The notes: a model not told the origin generated them from the letters alone. Positions 25,513-34,488 are shown, counted from the stretch's first letter. The stretch: DNA of 64,000 nucleotides from Solirubrobacterales bacterium (GCA_003132505.1 PKXY01000028.1:183340-247339), one strand, 5' to 3'. Made by a program: numbers and translations.

Positions 25513-26321
25513 TACTCGATCAGCGTGCCGCGAGCACGGCAGACCTTGAGCGCGGTTGAGATCGAGAGGATCGACACGGGCAGCAGCACGACGGCGAATG
25601 CGGCCAGCTTCACCGCGGCGAGTGACGCTGAGCCCGAGATGGCCGCTCCGACGAGCTCGTGGCGGGTCAACTCGAGCGCCGGCGTGAGCGGCTGCACGTT
25701 GGATATCCAGCGCAGCGCGGACGGCAGGACCGATACGGGGAAGAACGATCCGCCGGCGAGCGCCAGCCCGCTGATCAGGAACGTGGCGGCGCTGCCGGCC
25801 TGCTTGACGATCAGCACAGCGCTCGCAAGGAGGAACGCAAACGGAAGAAACGCGAGCAAGCCAAGCAGGACGACCGGAACCACGAGCGGCACCGTCGGCC
25901 AGTGCAGCGGGAGCCCGAACAACAGGGCCGCGATCGCGAGGGTGATCGTCACCATCACGGTCGCCAGGGCCATCGGGAAGAGCGACAGCGCGACGATGCT
26001 GCCGAGCGGCCCGTACGGCGAGACGACCATGCGCTCGAAGGTCCCGGTCACGAGCTCTGCGCGTACGCCCGTTGGAACCGCGTGGAGGGTCGCGGTGAGA
26101 ATCTGCATCGCGGCGAGGCCGACGATCACGTAGGCGAAGTAGGCGTCGTGGCTAGCGAACTGGGGCGCCGACACCAGTCGCGACACGTAGTAGAAGAGCG
26201 TCACCGCGAACAGCGTCGAGAACACCTGCGAGACGAAACGCAGGCGGTAGCTCAGAAAGAGCTGGAAGTCGCGGCGCATCACCGCGAGCGCTGCCGCGAC
26301 GTTGAGCCGGGCGCCGCTCAC
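25509..26321 (-). CDS. ABC-2 type permease, lasso peptide exporter
   Basis: A 270-residue integral membrane protein with six hydrophobic segments (for example VFSTLFAVTLFYYVSRL, ALATVMVTITLAIAALLFGL, LLGLLAFLPFAFLLASAV). The layout fits ABC-2 permeases. GTG 26321 overlaps the ATPase stop as GTGA, so I prefer it to the longer frame starting at 26402. With the ATPase upstream and the B2 peptidase downstream it forms a three-gene overlapping unit. It probably exports the mature lasso peptide and may give self-immunity. Confidence 0.85.
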   Translation of the reverse strand: MSGARLNVAAALAVMRRDFQLFLSYRLRFVSQVFSTLFAVTLFYYVSRLVSAPQFASHDAYFAYVIVGLAAMQILTATLHAVPTGVRAELVTGTFERMVVSPYGPLGSIVALSLFPMALATVMVTITLAIAALLFGLPLHWPTVPLVVPVVLLGLLAFLPFAFLLASAVLIVKQAGSAATFLISGLALAGGSFFPVSVLPSALRWISNVQPLTPALELTRHELVGAAISGSASLAAVKLAAFAVVLLPVSILSISTALKVCRARGTLIEY

Positions 26322-27046
26322 GACTGCGTGAGCTGGCCGGAGACGAGCCGCAGCCGCCGCTCGATAGGGGCACCGGGGCCGTCGCCGCCCGGCGAGCACC
26401 ACAGCGCCGTGCCGCCGCTCCGCTTGTGTTCCTCGACAGCCGCGAGGAGCACAGCGCAGCCTTCGTCATCGAGGCTGTTCGACGGTTCGTCGAGCAGCAC
26501 CAGCTTTGGTCGATGCAGGAAGGTCAACGCGATCCGCACGCGCTGGCGCTGGCCCATCGACATGCGGTCCATGCGACGCCCGGCGAACTCCTCGAGCTCG
26601 AAGCGAGTGAGCGCCTCCTCGACGTAGGCGGCTCGGTGGCTCACTGCCACGAGCGCCAGGCGCGCCCAGTAATCGAGGTTCTGGCGGACCGTCATCCGCG
26701 CGTAGAGACCCGAGCTGCCAGCGGTCAGGAGTCCAATGCGCTGCTGGTAGGCACGCCGCGAGGTCTGCGACTCGAGGCCGCAAACGCCGATGCGCCCTGC
26801 GTTCGGGGCGATGATGCCGGCGATGATCCGCAGCAGCGTCGTCTTCCCGGCGCCGTTGTCACCGGTCAGCCAGGCAAGCTCACCGGCGGGGAGCTCGAGA
26901 TCGATGTCGCACAGCACGGGCTTGTCCTGGCGCGGCCAGCGCTTCGTCACCGAGCTGACAAGTAGCACTGGACCCTCTTGCCCGCTGGCTGGCGTGGTCG
27001 CCGGTGGCGGGGTCACGAGTTCGATCGGGGCAGACCACCGGTTCAC
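26318..27046 (-). CDS. ABC transporter ATPase, lasso peptide exporter
   Basis: An ATP-binding subunit partnering the ABC-2 permease: Walker A GDNGAGKTT, signature MSMGQRQRVRIA, Walker B LVLLDEPSNSLDDE. The classical signature LSGGQ is replaced by MSMGQ, still acceptable. The C-terminus is short, and the usual switch His after Walker B is not obvious (ALWCSPGG). GTG 27046 gives a normal ATPase length of about 242 residues; the frame extends to a TTG at 27139. It is the first gene of the minus-strand export unit and is divergent to the sugar epimerase. Confidence 0.85.
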   Translation of the reverse strand: MNRWSAPIELVTPPPATTPASGQEGPVLLVSSVTKRWPRQDKPVLCDIDLELPAGELAWLTGDNGAGKTTLLRIIAGIIAPNAGRIGVCGLESQTSRRAYQQRIGLLTAGSSGLYARMTVRQNLDYWARLALVAVSHRAAYVEEALTRFELEEFAGRRMDRMSMGQRQRVRIALTFLHRPKLVLLDEPSNSLDDEGCAVLLAAVEEHKRSGGTALWCSPGGDGPGAPIERRLRLVSGQLTQS

Positions 27047-27216
27047 GAGCGTCCGCGCCGCTCCGGACTCGAACGCCCCCGCGGCGAAGGCGCAGGCGTG
27101 CGTGCTCCGATCATCGCCCGCACAACTATACGAGGCCAATCGAACGGCCGGCTTGGCAGAGTCGGCCGTTTCGCCCCGCTGGCGGGCGGAAATCGCGCCG
27201 CTAACATCTCACGCTC

Positions 27217-28296
27217 GTGCCGACCGCGATCGTCACCGGCTCCGGCGGCCTCATCGGTTCTGAAGCGGTCGCCTACTTCGCGCGCGCCGGATTTGATGTC
27301 GTCGGTTTGGACAACGACATGCGCGCCTATTTCTTCGGGGTGGAAGCGTCAACCGCACGGCGGACCGCGGAGCTCGAGCGCGACCTGGGCGACTCATTCC
27401 GCGCTCTGAACATCGATGTTCGCGACGAAGACGCCGTGGCGTCGGCGTTCCGCGAGCATGCCCGGTCGATCGAGCTCGTGATCCACACGGCAGCACAGCC
27501 GTCACACGACTGGGCGGCGCGCGAGCCGCACACGGACTTCGCGGTGAATGCGAGCGGCACGCTGAACCTGCTTGAAGCGACGCGTCGTCACTGTCCGGCT
27601 GCGACGTTCATCTTCACCTCGACCAACAAGGTCTACGGCGACCGGCCGAACGACCTGCCGCTGGTCGAGCTGGAGACGCGTCTCGAGCTTCCACCTGACC
27701 ACCCGTGGTACGACGGCATCACGCTCGAGATGCCCGTCGATCGCTGTACGCACAGCCTGTTCGGTGTGAGCAAGTTGGCGGCCGATCTACTCGTACAGGA
27801 GTACGGCCGGTACTTCGACATGCCGACCACCTCGTTTCGCGGTGGCTGCCTCACCGGACCGCAGCACGCAGGCGCACAGCTGCACGGCTTTCTTGCCTAC
27901 CTGATGAAGTGCACGGTCACCGGCCAGCCATACACCGTCTTTGGCTATGGCGGCAAGCAGGTGCGCGACAACATCCACGCGGTCGACGTCGTGCGTGCCT
28001 TTCACGAGGTTCACCGTGCGCCCAAGGCCGCGGCGGTCTACAACCTCGGCGGCGGACGCGAGAGCAACGTGTCGATGCTCGAGGCGATCGCCATGTGCGA
28101 GACGATCGCCGGGCGGCCGCTCGACTACGAGTTGAGCGACGCCGCGCGGATCGGCGATCACCGTTGGTGGATCAGCGACCTCGGGGCCTTCCGCGATGAC
28201 TATCCGGCCTGGTCGCTCAGCTACGGCGTACCCGACGTGCTCCGCGAGATTCACGACCTGAACGCGGATCGGTGGCTCGCTCAAGCCGCCTTATAG
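27217..28296 (+). CDS. NAD-dependent epimerase, CDP-paratose/tyvelose 2-epimerase-like
   Basis: An extended SDR of 359 residues: [17 protein letters not shown] at the N-terminus, [31 protein letters not shown] and [19 protein letters not shown]. The usual catalytic Tyr of Y-x3-K is Phe here (F-G-V-S-K). As far as I recall, this HSLFG form is common to a subfamily annotated as CDP-paratose 2-epimerase, so it is probably not a private mutation. [16 protein letters not shown] is also subfamily-typical. Start GTG 27217. It probably makes a sugar nucleotide for the surface glycan. Confidence 0.87.
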   Translation: MPTAIVTGSGGLIGSEAVAYFARAGFDVVGLDNDMRAYFFGVEASTARRTAELERDLGDSFRALNIDVRDEDAVASAFREHARSIELVIHTAAQPSHDWAAREPHTDFAVNASGTLNLLEATRRHCPAATFIFTSTNKVYGDRPNDLPLVELETRLELPPDHPWYDGITLEMPVDRCTHSLFGVSKLAADLLVQEYGRYFDMPTTSFRGGCLTGPQHAGAQLHGFLAYLMKCTVTGQPYTVFGYGGKQVRDNIHAVDVVRAFHEVHRAPKAAAVYNLGGGRESNVSMLEAIAMCETIAGRPLDYELSDAARIGDHRWWISDLGAFRDDYPAWSLSYGVPDVLREIHDLNADRWLAQAAL

Positions 28297-28492
28297 CGAC
28301 CGCGGCACACCGGGCTCGCAACCGCCAGCCGCTCCTTTGCGAGGCCGCCCGCGCTGGCGCTCTGACAGTAGTGGTGACAAGGTCACCGGGACCCCCGCCC
28401 CGCTCGCTCCAGTCACGCCGCACCCTGCCGCGAGCCGCCGATCCTGCCCAAAGGCGGCCACGCCCGGCAACACGTCGAGAACCTTGCGCGCG

Positions 28493-30643
28493 ATGACAGT
28501 CAGATTCGTGCGTGCGCTACCGCTGGCGCTCGCAGCCGGGCTCGTCTCCTACGGCCTGCTCATCGGTGCTGGAGCGCTCGGCGTCCTGATTCTCGCCGTC
28601 GTAGCGGTCCTGGCCGGCTTGCTGGCTTATTGGGCGCGACGGGCAGACCCGGCAACGCGAGGCGTGATGGGCCGAACCGCGATCAACGCGCTGCTGTGTG
28701 TGCCCGCGCTGCTCGTCGTCTTCTTCAGCTTCAGCTCGGGCGGCTTCTTCCCGGACTCCGTAGCGATCGGCGCGTTGGCGGTCGCCGGCCTGTTCCTGAT
28801 CCGCTTGGGAGTTGCCGCGCGCCCGCTTCGTACATTCGGTCCGGGGGCGTTGGTGGTGCTGGTCGGTCTGTTCGGGCTGGCTGGCTGGGCGCTGCTCTCG
28901 CAGCTGTGGTCCCACGCTCCGGGCCGCGCGACGGTCGCCTTCGACCGCGATCTCCTCTATGCGCTGACGTTCGCGTTGTTTGCCTCTGTCGGGCGCACAC
29001 GAGTGCGGCTGGCATGGGCGCTGCGGGGCGTCGTCTTCGCCATGACCTTTGTCGCAGCCATGGCGCTGCTCTCGCGCGTGGCACCCAGCCTACTTCCGAC
29101 CACGCCGGTTCCCCAGACCGACGGCCGGCTCGCGTATCCGCTGACCTACTGGAACGCCCTCGGCGTATTTTGCGCTGTCGCCGCGGTGCTCTGCCTGCAT
29201 CTCGCGGCGAGCGACACGCGGCGCGACGTCCGCGTTGCCAGCACTGCCGCCCTGCCCGTGATCGGCGTAACCCTGCTGCTGACCTACTCGCGAGGTGGGC
29301 TTGGCGCCGCTGCGATCGGTCTGATCATGTACGCGATCCTCGGCCGACCGCGCGGGCTGATCTCGGCGCTGATCGCCGCCGGGCCCGCGACCGCGATCGC
29401 AATGAAGGTCGCCTACGACCAGACGCTGCTGTCGAGTGCTCAGCCGACGGTGCCGGCCGCCGTCCACCAGGGCCACCACTTGGCGCTCGTCGTGCTGGCG
29501 TGCGTTGTGCTCGCCATCGTCCTGCGGACGCTCCTGCTTCCTCTCGATCGTCTGTTCGAGGGTGAGCGCTCGCCGATCGACCGGCACCAGAAGGCGCTCA
29601 GAGGATTCGCGCTCGGCGTCGCGGCCGCCGCCATCGTGGCCGCGCTGGTGCTTGGGGCACCGGCGGCGATCGCGAATCGATGGGACCAGTTCGTGGATCA
29701 ACAGGCGCCGGCGCCCGCGCTGCTGCGCGATCGGCTTTCTAGCACTTCGAACGATGGGCGCATCCCGCTCTGGAAAGTCGCGATGGACACCTTCGACGCG
29801 CACCCGCTCGACGGCACGGGCGCCGACACCTACGAGATCGCTTGGTTCGAGGACCGGCCCAACCAGGGACTCTTCGTCAACGCCCATTCGCTCTACATCG
29901 AGACGCTCTCTGATCTGGGCCTTGTTGGCCTGGCGTGCGTGTTGCTGTTCGTGCTCGGTACGCTGGTCGGCCTTGCGCCGCTGCGCCGCGGACGCGACCG
30001 CGCGGTCTACGCCGTACTGTTCGGCGCTGGCGTCGCCTGGGCGCTGCACGCCGGGGTCGACTGGGACTGGCAGATGCCGGCCGTGTCGTTGTGGTTCGCC
30101 GCCCTCGGGGGTCTCGCGCTTGGGCGGCCGGATTGGCGTGCCGGAAGCGCGATGACGGCGGCTGCAACAGTGCGGGTCTTCATCGTCGCCGCGGCAGTCG
30201 TTGCCGTCGCCGTGGCTCCCAGCCTCGTGCTTGGGTCGCAGGTCCGGCTGAACGAAGCCACGGCCGCGTACGCGTCGGGCAATTGCGTGCGGGCCGACCA
30301 CTTCGCTCGTGGCTCGCTCGAGATTCTCGGCACGCGCGCGGAACCGTGGCAGATCGAGGCTCTGTGCGCCGTTCGCGACGACCAGTTCCGCCGCGCCGAA
30401 GCTGACTTGCGCGCCGGCCTTGCCGTGGACCCGAATGACTGGGAACTGCAATCGGCGCTTGCTGCGGCAACCGCAGCAGCCGGCTCGGACGCCCGCGCCG
30501 AGGCGGCCTCGGCGCGGCGACTCGATCCCAACGACCCCAGAATCGCCGCCCTCGCGCACGCGGTCGCTGCCGGGCCATCGGCTAGGTCGCGCCGCGCCGG
30601 GAGGGCGTTCCTGTCCCAGCAAACCCTGATCGCTTTCGGATGA
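28493..30643 (+). CDS. O-antigen ligase/polymerase-like membrane protein with TPR-like tail
   Basis: A 716-residue multi-pass membrane protein. About a dozen hydrophobic segments span residues 5-560. The Wzy_C-type loop is recognisable around RLAYPLTYWNALGVFCAVAA and NDGRIPLWKVAMDTFDAHPL, followed by GADTYEIAWFEDRP and NAHSLYIETLSDLGLVGLA. These are hallmarks of O-antigen ligase family polymerases or ligases. The last 130 residues, soluble and Ala-rich, read like TPR helices (AYASGNCVRADHFARGSLEI, DPNDWELQSALAAATAAAG). ATG 28493 is preferred to the longer frame from 28337. It overlaps the sigma factor start. Confidence 0.88.
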   Translation: MTVRFVRALPLALAAGLVSYGLLIGAGALGVLILAVVAVLAGLLAYWARRADPATRGVMGRTAINALLCVPALLVVFFSFSSGGFFPDSVAIGALAVAGLFLIRLGVAARPLRTFGPGALVVLVGLFGLAGWALLSQLWSHAPGRATVAFDRDLLYALTFALFASVGRTRVRLAWALRGVVFAMTFVAAMALLSRVAPSLLPTTPVPQTDGRLAYPLTYWNALGVFCAVAAVLCLHLAASDTRRDVRVASTAALPVIGVTLLLTYSRGGLGAAAIGLIMYAILGRPRGLISALIAAGPATAIAMKVAYDQTLLSSAQPTVPAAVHQGHHLALVVLACVVLAIVLRTLLLPLDRLFEGERSPIDRHQKALRGFALGVAAAAIVAALVLGAPAAIANRWDQFVDQQAPAPALLRDRLSSTSNDGRIPLWKVAMDTFDAHPLDGTGADTYEIAWFEDRPNQGLFVNAHSLYIETLSDLGLVGLACVLLFVLGTLVGLAPLRRGRDRAVYAVLFGAGVAWALHAGVDWDWQMPAVSLWFAALGGLALGRPDWRAGSAMTAAATVRVFIVAAAVVAVAVAPSLVLGSQVRLNEATAAYASGNCVRADHFARGSLEILGTRAEPWQIEALCAVRDDQFRRAEADLRAGLAVDPNDWELQSALAAATAAAGSDARAEAASARRLDPNDPRIAALAHAVAAGPSARSRRAGRAFLSQQTLIAFG

Positions 30644-31128
30644 GCCGGAGTCCTGCCACCGAGGCTCTCGACCGCCTCTACCGGGAGCACGCCGCTGGAC
30701 TGCTGGGCTTCCTCACCTACCAGACCGGTGACTCGGCACTGGCCGAGGACATCGTCGCCGACACGTTCGAGCGGGTGCTGAGTGCGCGCAGCGCCTGGCG
30801 CGGCGAAGCCGGCGAGAAGACGTGGCTCTATGCAATTGCGATGAATCGCCTGCGCGACCTGGCTCGCCGACGGGGAGCCGAGTCACGCGCGGCGGAACGC
30901 GTCACGGCGACGACCGGCGCGGTTGACGTCATCCGGGCTGTAGAAGATCGCGATCTCCTGCAGCGCGCACTCCAGACGCTCTCCGAGGACGAGCGAGCGG
31001 TGCTGGCGCTGCGCTTCGGCGGGGACCTGACGCTGAGTGAGATCGCCGACCTCTTGGAGGAGCGCCAGAGCACCATCGAGGGCCGGCTGTACCGAGGCCT
31101 GCGGCGGCTGCACGACGCCGCGAGCTAG
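30640..31128 (+). CDS. ECF-type RNA polymerase sigma factor
   Basis: A 162-residue sigma-70 family factor. Region 2 (about residues 8-75) reads LYREHAAGLLGFLTYQTGD, then AEDIVADTFERVL and TWLYAIAMNRLRDLARRR. Region 4 (about 105-160) is LSEDERAVLALRFGGDLTLS, EIADLLEERQSTIEGRLYRG. The ATG overlaps the polymerase stop as ATGA, so translation is coupled. It may respond to envelope state and control surface-glycan or hydrolase genes; that is inference. A classical anti-sigma gene is not obvious, though the next gene could fill that role. Confidence 0.9.
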   Translation: MSRSPATEALDRLYREHAAGLLGFLTYQTGDSALAEDIVADTFERVLSARSAWRGEAGEKTWLYAIAMNRLRDLARRRGAESRAAERVTATTGAVDVIRAVEDRDLLQRALQTLSEDERAVLALRFGGDLTLSEIADLLEERQSTIEGRLYRGLRRLHDAAS

Positions 31129-31192
31129 ACGCTCCCAGAGAAAGTTTTCCCCGGACGGTCAGAAACTGCACCGCTCGTGCGTCTAATGGTTG

Positions 31193-31753
31193 ATGAGTCG
31201 ATACGACAACCAACTCCCCGAAGACCTTCGCGGCATCGCCGAGCGGCTTACGGCTGCACGCGTCACGCCGAGCGAGTTCGAGCTCGACGCGCTGCGCCAG
31301 CGCGTGCACAGCCGTGCGCAACGTAACGCGGGGGAGGAGCGGTGGAATCGCAGCGCGACCGCGGCGAGGATGAACCTCGCCGGCGGCGCACTCACGGTTG
31401 GACTCGTGCTCGCCTCAGGCACCGGGGTCGCGGTCGCCGGCGGAACGACTGGGACGATCGGCTGGTTTGGTGGCGGCGGTATCCGGAACGCTGCGCTGTG
31501 CGAGAACGACGCCCCGTGGACCAACAGCTACAGCTACAAGCCCAAGGCGAAAAACCCGCTGACCGTGACCCTCACGTGGAGCGGCATCACGCTCAAGGTT
31601 GCCATCAAGTACACGGGCACGTACACGTATCAGTTCGCAGGCGGACCGGTGCACACGGCGTTTGGACCCATCAGCGTGACCGCGCCGAGCGGTGCGAAGT
31701 CTCTGACGATCGTCGCGAACGGCCAGACCGAGACGATCGCGATCACCTATTAG
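31193..31753 (+). CDS. Predicted membrane-anchored protein downstream of the sigma factor
   Basis: A 186-residue protein I do not recognise. The first 55 residues are charged and cytoplasm-like (LPEDLRGIAERLTAARVTP). One membrane segment follows (MNLAGGALTVGLVLASGTGV), and then an exported, Thr/Gly-rich beta-like domain (NPLTVTLTWSGITLKVAIKY). This topology (cytosolic N-terminus, one TM, extracytoplasmic domain) would suit an anti-sigma factor for the gene just upstream, but there is no zinc-binding anti-sigma motif. ATG 31193 directly follows an in-frame TTG at 31190. Confidence 0.7.
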   Translation: MSRYDNQLPEDLRGIAERLTAARVTPSEFELDALRQRVHSRAQRNAGEERWNRSATAARMNLAGGALTVGLVLASGTGVAVAGGTTGTIGWFGGGGIRNAALCENDAPWTNSYSYKPKAKNPLTVTLTWSGITLKVAIKYTGTYTYQFAGGPVHTAFGPISVTAPSGAKSLTIVANGQTETIAITY

Positions 31754-31984
31754 CCGACCGTAGTCGTCACGACAGACCTCGCCGCCGGCGCGCATCGGCG
31801 GCCTCGTCTACTTTGCCTGCGCGACGCACTGCCTTACCTCGACATCGGGCCTCCCGGCGCTTAACGGTTTCGGGAAAACCGGGCCTGTCGGCTTGCTCCC
31901 AGGCGGCGGTCCTGCTCGGCACGCTGCGTTCGCAACTCATGCTGACGCACATGCCGCGCGCGAGTCACCGGTCCGCCGGCTGCC

Positions 31985-32347
31985 ATGACCGGCTCTGATA
32001 TAGTTTTAGATATCAGCGATCCTGGGACTCTTGTACATGACCTACGCCTTCGGCTTGGCCTCAGCCAGCGCTCGCTAGCTCGCCGTGCGGGCACGACGCA
32101 GGCTGCCGTAAGCCGGATCGAGTCAGGACAGACGATGCCGACCTGGGAAACGGTGCGTTCCCTGCTGCTCGCGATGGGATATGCACCGGACCTCGAAGCG
32201 CGGCGGCTGAATGGGAGATGGGATGCGCTCCACCTCGCGGGCCTGCACGCGCGAGCGCCTGCTGAACGGCTCGCACTCGCCCTTTCGGCGAATCGGCTCG
32301 CCGGACGGCTGAGGGAGGCCGGGCATGTCGCCCAGCAACGAGCCTGA
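31985..32347 (+). CDS. XRE-family HTH regulator, probable antitoxin-like partner
   Basis: A 120-residue protein with an N-terminal Cro/C1-type helix-turn-helix: LVHDLRLRLGLSQRSLARRA, then TTQAAVSRIESGQTMPTWET and LLLAMGYAPDLEAR. It overlaps the nucleotidyltransferase gene by 23 bases. HTH plus nucleotidyltransferase pairs of this sort behave as toxin-antitoxin or defence modules in some families; for this one it is inference. A 22-base palindrome covers codons 4-11, so it may repress itself. Confidence 0.78.
   Translation: MTGSDIVLDISDPGTLVHDLRLRLGLSQRSLARRAGTTQAAVSRIESGQTMPTWETVRSLLLAMGYAPDLEARRLNGRWDALHLAGLHARAPAERLALALSANRLAGRLREAGHVAQQRA
31995..32016. promoter_or_regulatory. Palindrome at the start of the HTH gene, candidate operator
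   Basis: CTGATAT (31995-32001) and ATATCAG (32010-32016) form a perfect inverted repeat around an 8-base AGTTTTAG spacer. The site is strikingly AT-rich in a GC-rich setting and lies just inside the predicted HTH coding start. Such placement suits autoregulation by the HTH protein, or means the true transcription or translation start is further downstream. Confidence 0.45.
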
Positions 32348-32957
32348 CACCTCGCTGGACGCAGAGCAGATTCTGCGCACGCTAGCCAACCACCGCGTCG
32401 ACTACGTGCTCGTCGGGGGCCTTGCGGTTCAGGTCCACGGCCACGTGCGCACGACCTTCGACGTCGATGTCCTACCGCGCCCCGAGCGCGCGAACCTCGC
32501 GCAACTCGCGGACGCGCTGAACGAGCTCGACGCGCGCGTGTTGAATCCAGGCAGCGAGGACCTGCCGATCGACGCGGCGATGCTGCCGCGGGCGACCTTG
32601 TGGCAGTTCGAGACGCGCCACGGCGCGATCGACGTGATTCACGACGCGCCAGGCGCGCCCGCCTACGACGAGCTTCGCGGACGCGCGCTCGAGATCGACC
32701 TCGGCGGCCTCGCGCTCGCCGTCGCCGGGCGTGACGATCTCATCAGCATGAAGCGGGCCAGCGCCCGGCCGGTGGACCTCGACGATCTCGCGGCGCTGAC
32801 CGAGCCCCAGCATCGGCAACGCGAGACGGAAGCCACAGCCGGCGAGGAGACCACTGACGCCGAGCTTCGCGCACAGTTGATCGACCGCTTCCCTACCGGA
32901 GGAGGGCTCGATGCCGGCGCCGCGGCCGAGGTTCGCGAGCGCGGCTGGACTCATTGA
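32325..32957 (+). CDS. Nucleotidyltransferase (AbiEii/MNT-like)
   Basis: A 210-residue nucleotidyltransferase-fold protein: YVLVGGLAVQVHGHVRTTFD gives the GG motif, and DVDVLP supplies the metal-binding Asp pair. The third acidic position may be in GAIDVIHDAPG. LAVAGRDDLISMKRASARPV, DLDDLAAL follows, as in AbiEii-like proteins. It overlaps the HTH gene and forms a probable two-gene module with it. The C-terminal 60 residues are charged and unassigned. Confidence 0.78.
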   Translation: MSPSNEPDTSLDAEQILRTLANHRVDYVLVGGLAVQVHGHVRTTFDVDVLPRPERANLAQLADALNELDARVLNPGSEDLPIDAAMLPRATLWQFETRHGAIDVIHDAPGAPAYDELRGRALEIDLGGLALAVAGRDDLISMKRASARPVDLDDLAALTEPQHRQRETEATAGEETTDAELRAQLIDRFPTGGGLDAGAAAEVRERGWTH

Positions 32958-33001
32958 GCGGCAACGTAGGAGTGTTCCACGCGGACTTGCTGGGTCTTAG
33001 C

Positions 33002-33838
33002 TCAGTGCCCCATCACGTCCGAGTCGTCCGTGAACGCCTCGCCGCGGTCGAGCGCTGAGAGCGCCGCAACTTCCTCGTCGCTCAGCTCGAAGTCGTACAC
33101 GTCGATGTTCTCGACCATCCGCTGCGGGTTGGCGGCCTTCGGCACGACGCTGAGGCCGAGCTGGATGTGCCAGCGCACGACGACCTGCGCGGCCGACTTG
33201 TTGTGGCGCTCGGCGATCTCGACGATCACGGGCTCGCGTAGCAGCTCGCGGCCGAGGCCGAGCAGGCTCCAGGACTGCGTGACGATGCCGTGCTCGGCGT
33301 GGTAGGCACGCGCTTCGTCGCGGGTCGTGTAGGGGCTGAGCTGGATCTGGTTGACGTCGGGGGCGATGCCGGACTCGGCGATCACGCGGTCGAGGTGCGC
33401 GGGCTTGAAGTTGGAGGCGCCGATCGCGCGCACACGCCCGTCCTCGAGCAGCTTCGCGAGACCGCGGACCGCGTCGACGTAGCGGTCCTGGCGCGGCAAC
33501 GGCCAGTGGATCATGAAGAGGTCGATGTAATCGACGCCGAGGCGCTTCGTCGCGGCGGTCCACGCGTCCGCCACCCCCTCGATGCCGTGCCACTCGCCGT
33601 TCAGCTTCGTCGTGAGGAACAGCTCCTCGCGCGACACACCGCAGGCCCGCAGCCCGCGGCCGACGCCCTCCTCGTTGCCGTAGGCGTAGGCGGTGTCAAA
33701 CAGCCGGTAGCCCACCTCGGTGGCGGTTACGATCGCACGCTCGGCCTCTTTGTTTGACATCGGCCACGTGCCGAGGCCGAGTTGCGGCATCTGCGCCCCG
33801 TGGCGGAGCACCATCGACGGCGCTGATCCCGACGTCAT
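33002..33838 (-). CDS. Aldo/keto reductase
   Basis: An NADPH-dependent aldo/keto reductase of 278 residues with the full catalytic tetrad: Asp and Tyr in FDTAYAYGNEEGVGRGL, Lys in LFLTTKLNGEWHG, His in LFMIHWPLPRQ. The cofactor-binding end is LSVVPKAANPQRMVENIDVY. ATG 33838 is chosen because MVLRHGAQMPQLGLGTWPMS follows, the standard AKR start; the open frame continues upstream to 34024 without homology. It has no evident link with the glycan genes and is convergent with the nucleotidyltransferase. Confidence 0.92.
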   Translation of the reverse strand: MTSGSAPSMVLRHGAQMPQLGLGTWPMSNKEAERAIVTATEVGYRLFDTAYAYGNEEGVGRGLRACGVSREELFLTTKLNGEWHGIEGVADAWTAATKRLGVDYIDLFMIHWPLPRQDRYVDAVRGLAKLLEDGRVRAIGASNFKPAHLDRVIAESGIAPDVNQIQLSPYTTRDEARAYHAEHGIVTQSWSLLGLGRELLREPVIVEIAERHNKSAAQVVVRWHIQLGLSVVPKAANPQRMVENIDVYDFELSDEEVAALSALDRGEAFTDDSDVMGH

Positions 33839-34031
33839 GCGCTGTGTACGGTCGGCCGGTCCGGCGGGGCGGAAAGGCGCATCGGGACCACGAAGCCAGG
33901 CTATCGGAACCCGTGGCCCTCCCCGGCACACCGTTCCGTGGCGGGCCACTACGCTTGGCCGCGATGGCTGCCCGGCCGCACATCGCGGCTCGCAGGCAGA
34001 GCCAGGCCGCGGCCGAACGTACACTTGCGGG

Positions 34032-34454
34032 ATGCCAGCCGAGCCAGTCCACGGTGCTGGGGCGACCGCCGCTCGGGATAGCAGCGTTTCAAGCCGGCTG
34101 ATCGCGGCGCGGCTTCGCCACGGAGCAGCGGCGGCAGGGTGGTCTTCGGTGCTGCCGCTGCGGCCGTTTAGCGTCGCGCGCTGGTTGGACGGCGATGCTG
34201 GGCACCTTCATCGCGCTGGCGATCTGACCAACGTTCCGATCAGCTCTCACCGTCACCTGGGTGGCCGGATCGTCGTTGTCGTCAAGCGGACGTTACGGCG
34301 GTTACTGTTTCCGCTGCTGGACGTCCAGACGAGCGTGAACGCAGCGAACGCGCGCGTGGTCACGTTTATGCTGCAGCAGCTGGCCGCGCAGGCGCGGCAC
34401 GTGGAGGAGCTCGAACGGCAGGTGGCAGAGTTGCGTGCGGAGCGCGAGCTTTGA
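34032..34454 (+). CDS. Small protein with C-terminal coiled coil, unknown function
   Basis: A 140-residue protein starting at ATG 34032. The middle reads VVVVKRTLRRLLFPLLDVQT, a short amphipathic or membrane-associating stretch, followed by NAANARVVTFMLQQLAAQAR and a Glu/Arg-rich coiled coil to the C-terminus. I have the impression of a small conserved protein often placed before glycosyltransferases, but cannot name a family. The glycosyltransferase operon starts 34 bases after its stop, so it probably belongs to that transcript and may be a scaffold. Confidence 0.65.
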   Translation: MPAEPVHGAGATAARDSSVSSRLIAARLRHGAAAAGWSSVLPLRPFSVARWLDGDAGHLHRAGDLTNVPISSHRHLGGRIVVVVKRTLRRLLFPLLDVQTSVNAANARVVTFMLQQLAAQARHVEELERQVAELRAEREL

Positions 34455-34488
34455 TTCGGGGGTCTGCCGTCGTTGGCGGCATCTCGCA

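Noticed and set aside
29090..30622. 510-codon minus-strand frame
   Set aside because: Antisense to the polymerase gene; extreme Arg/Gln/His content, a usual artefact in GC-rich genomes.
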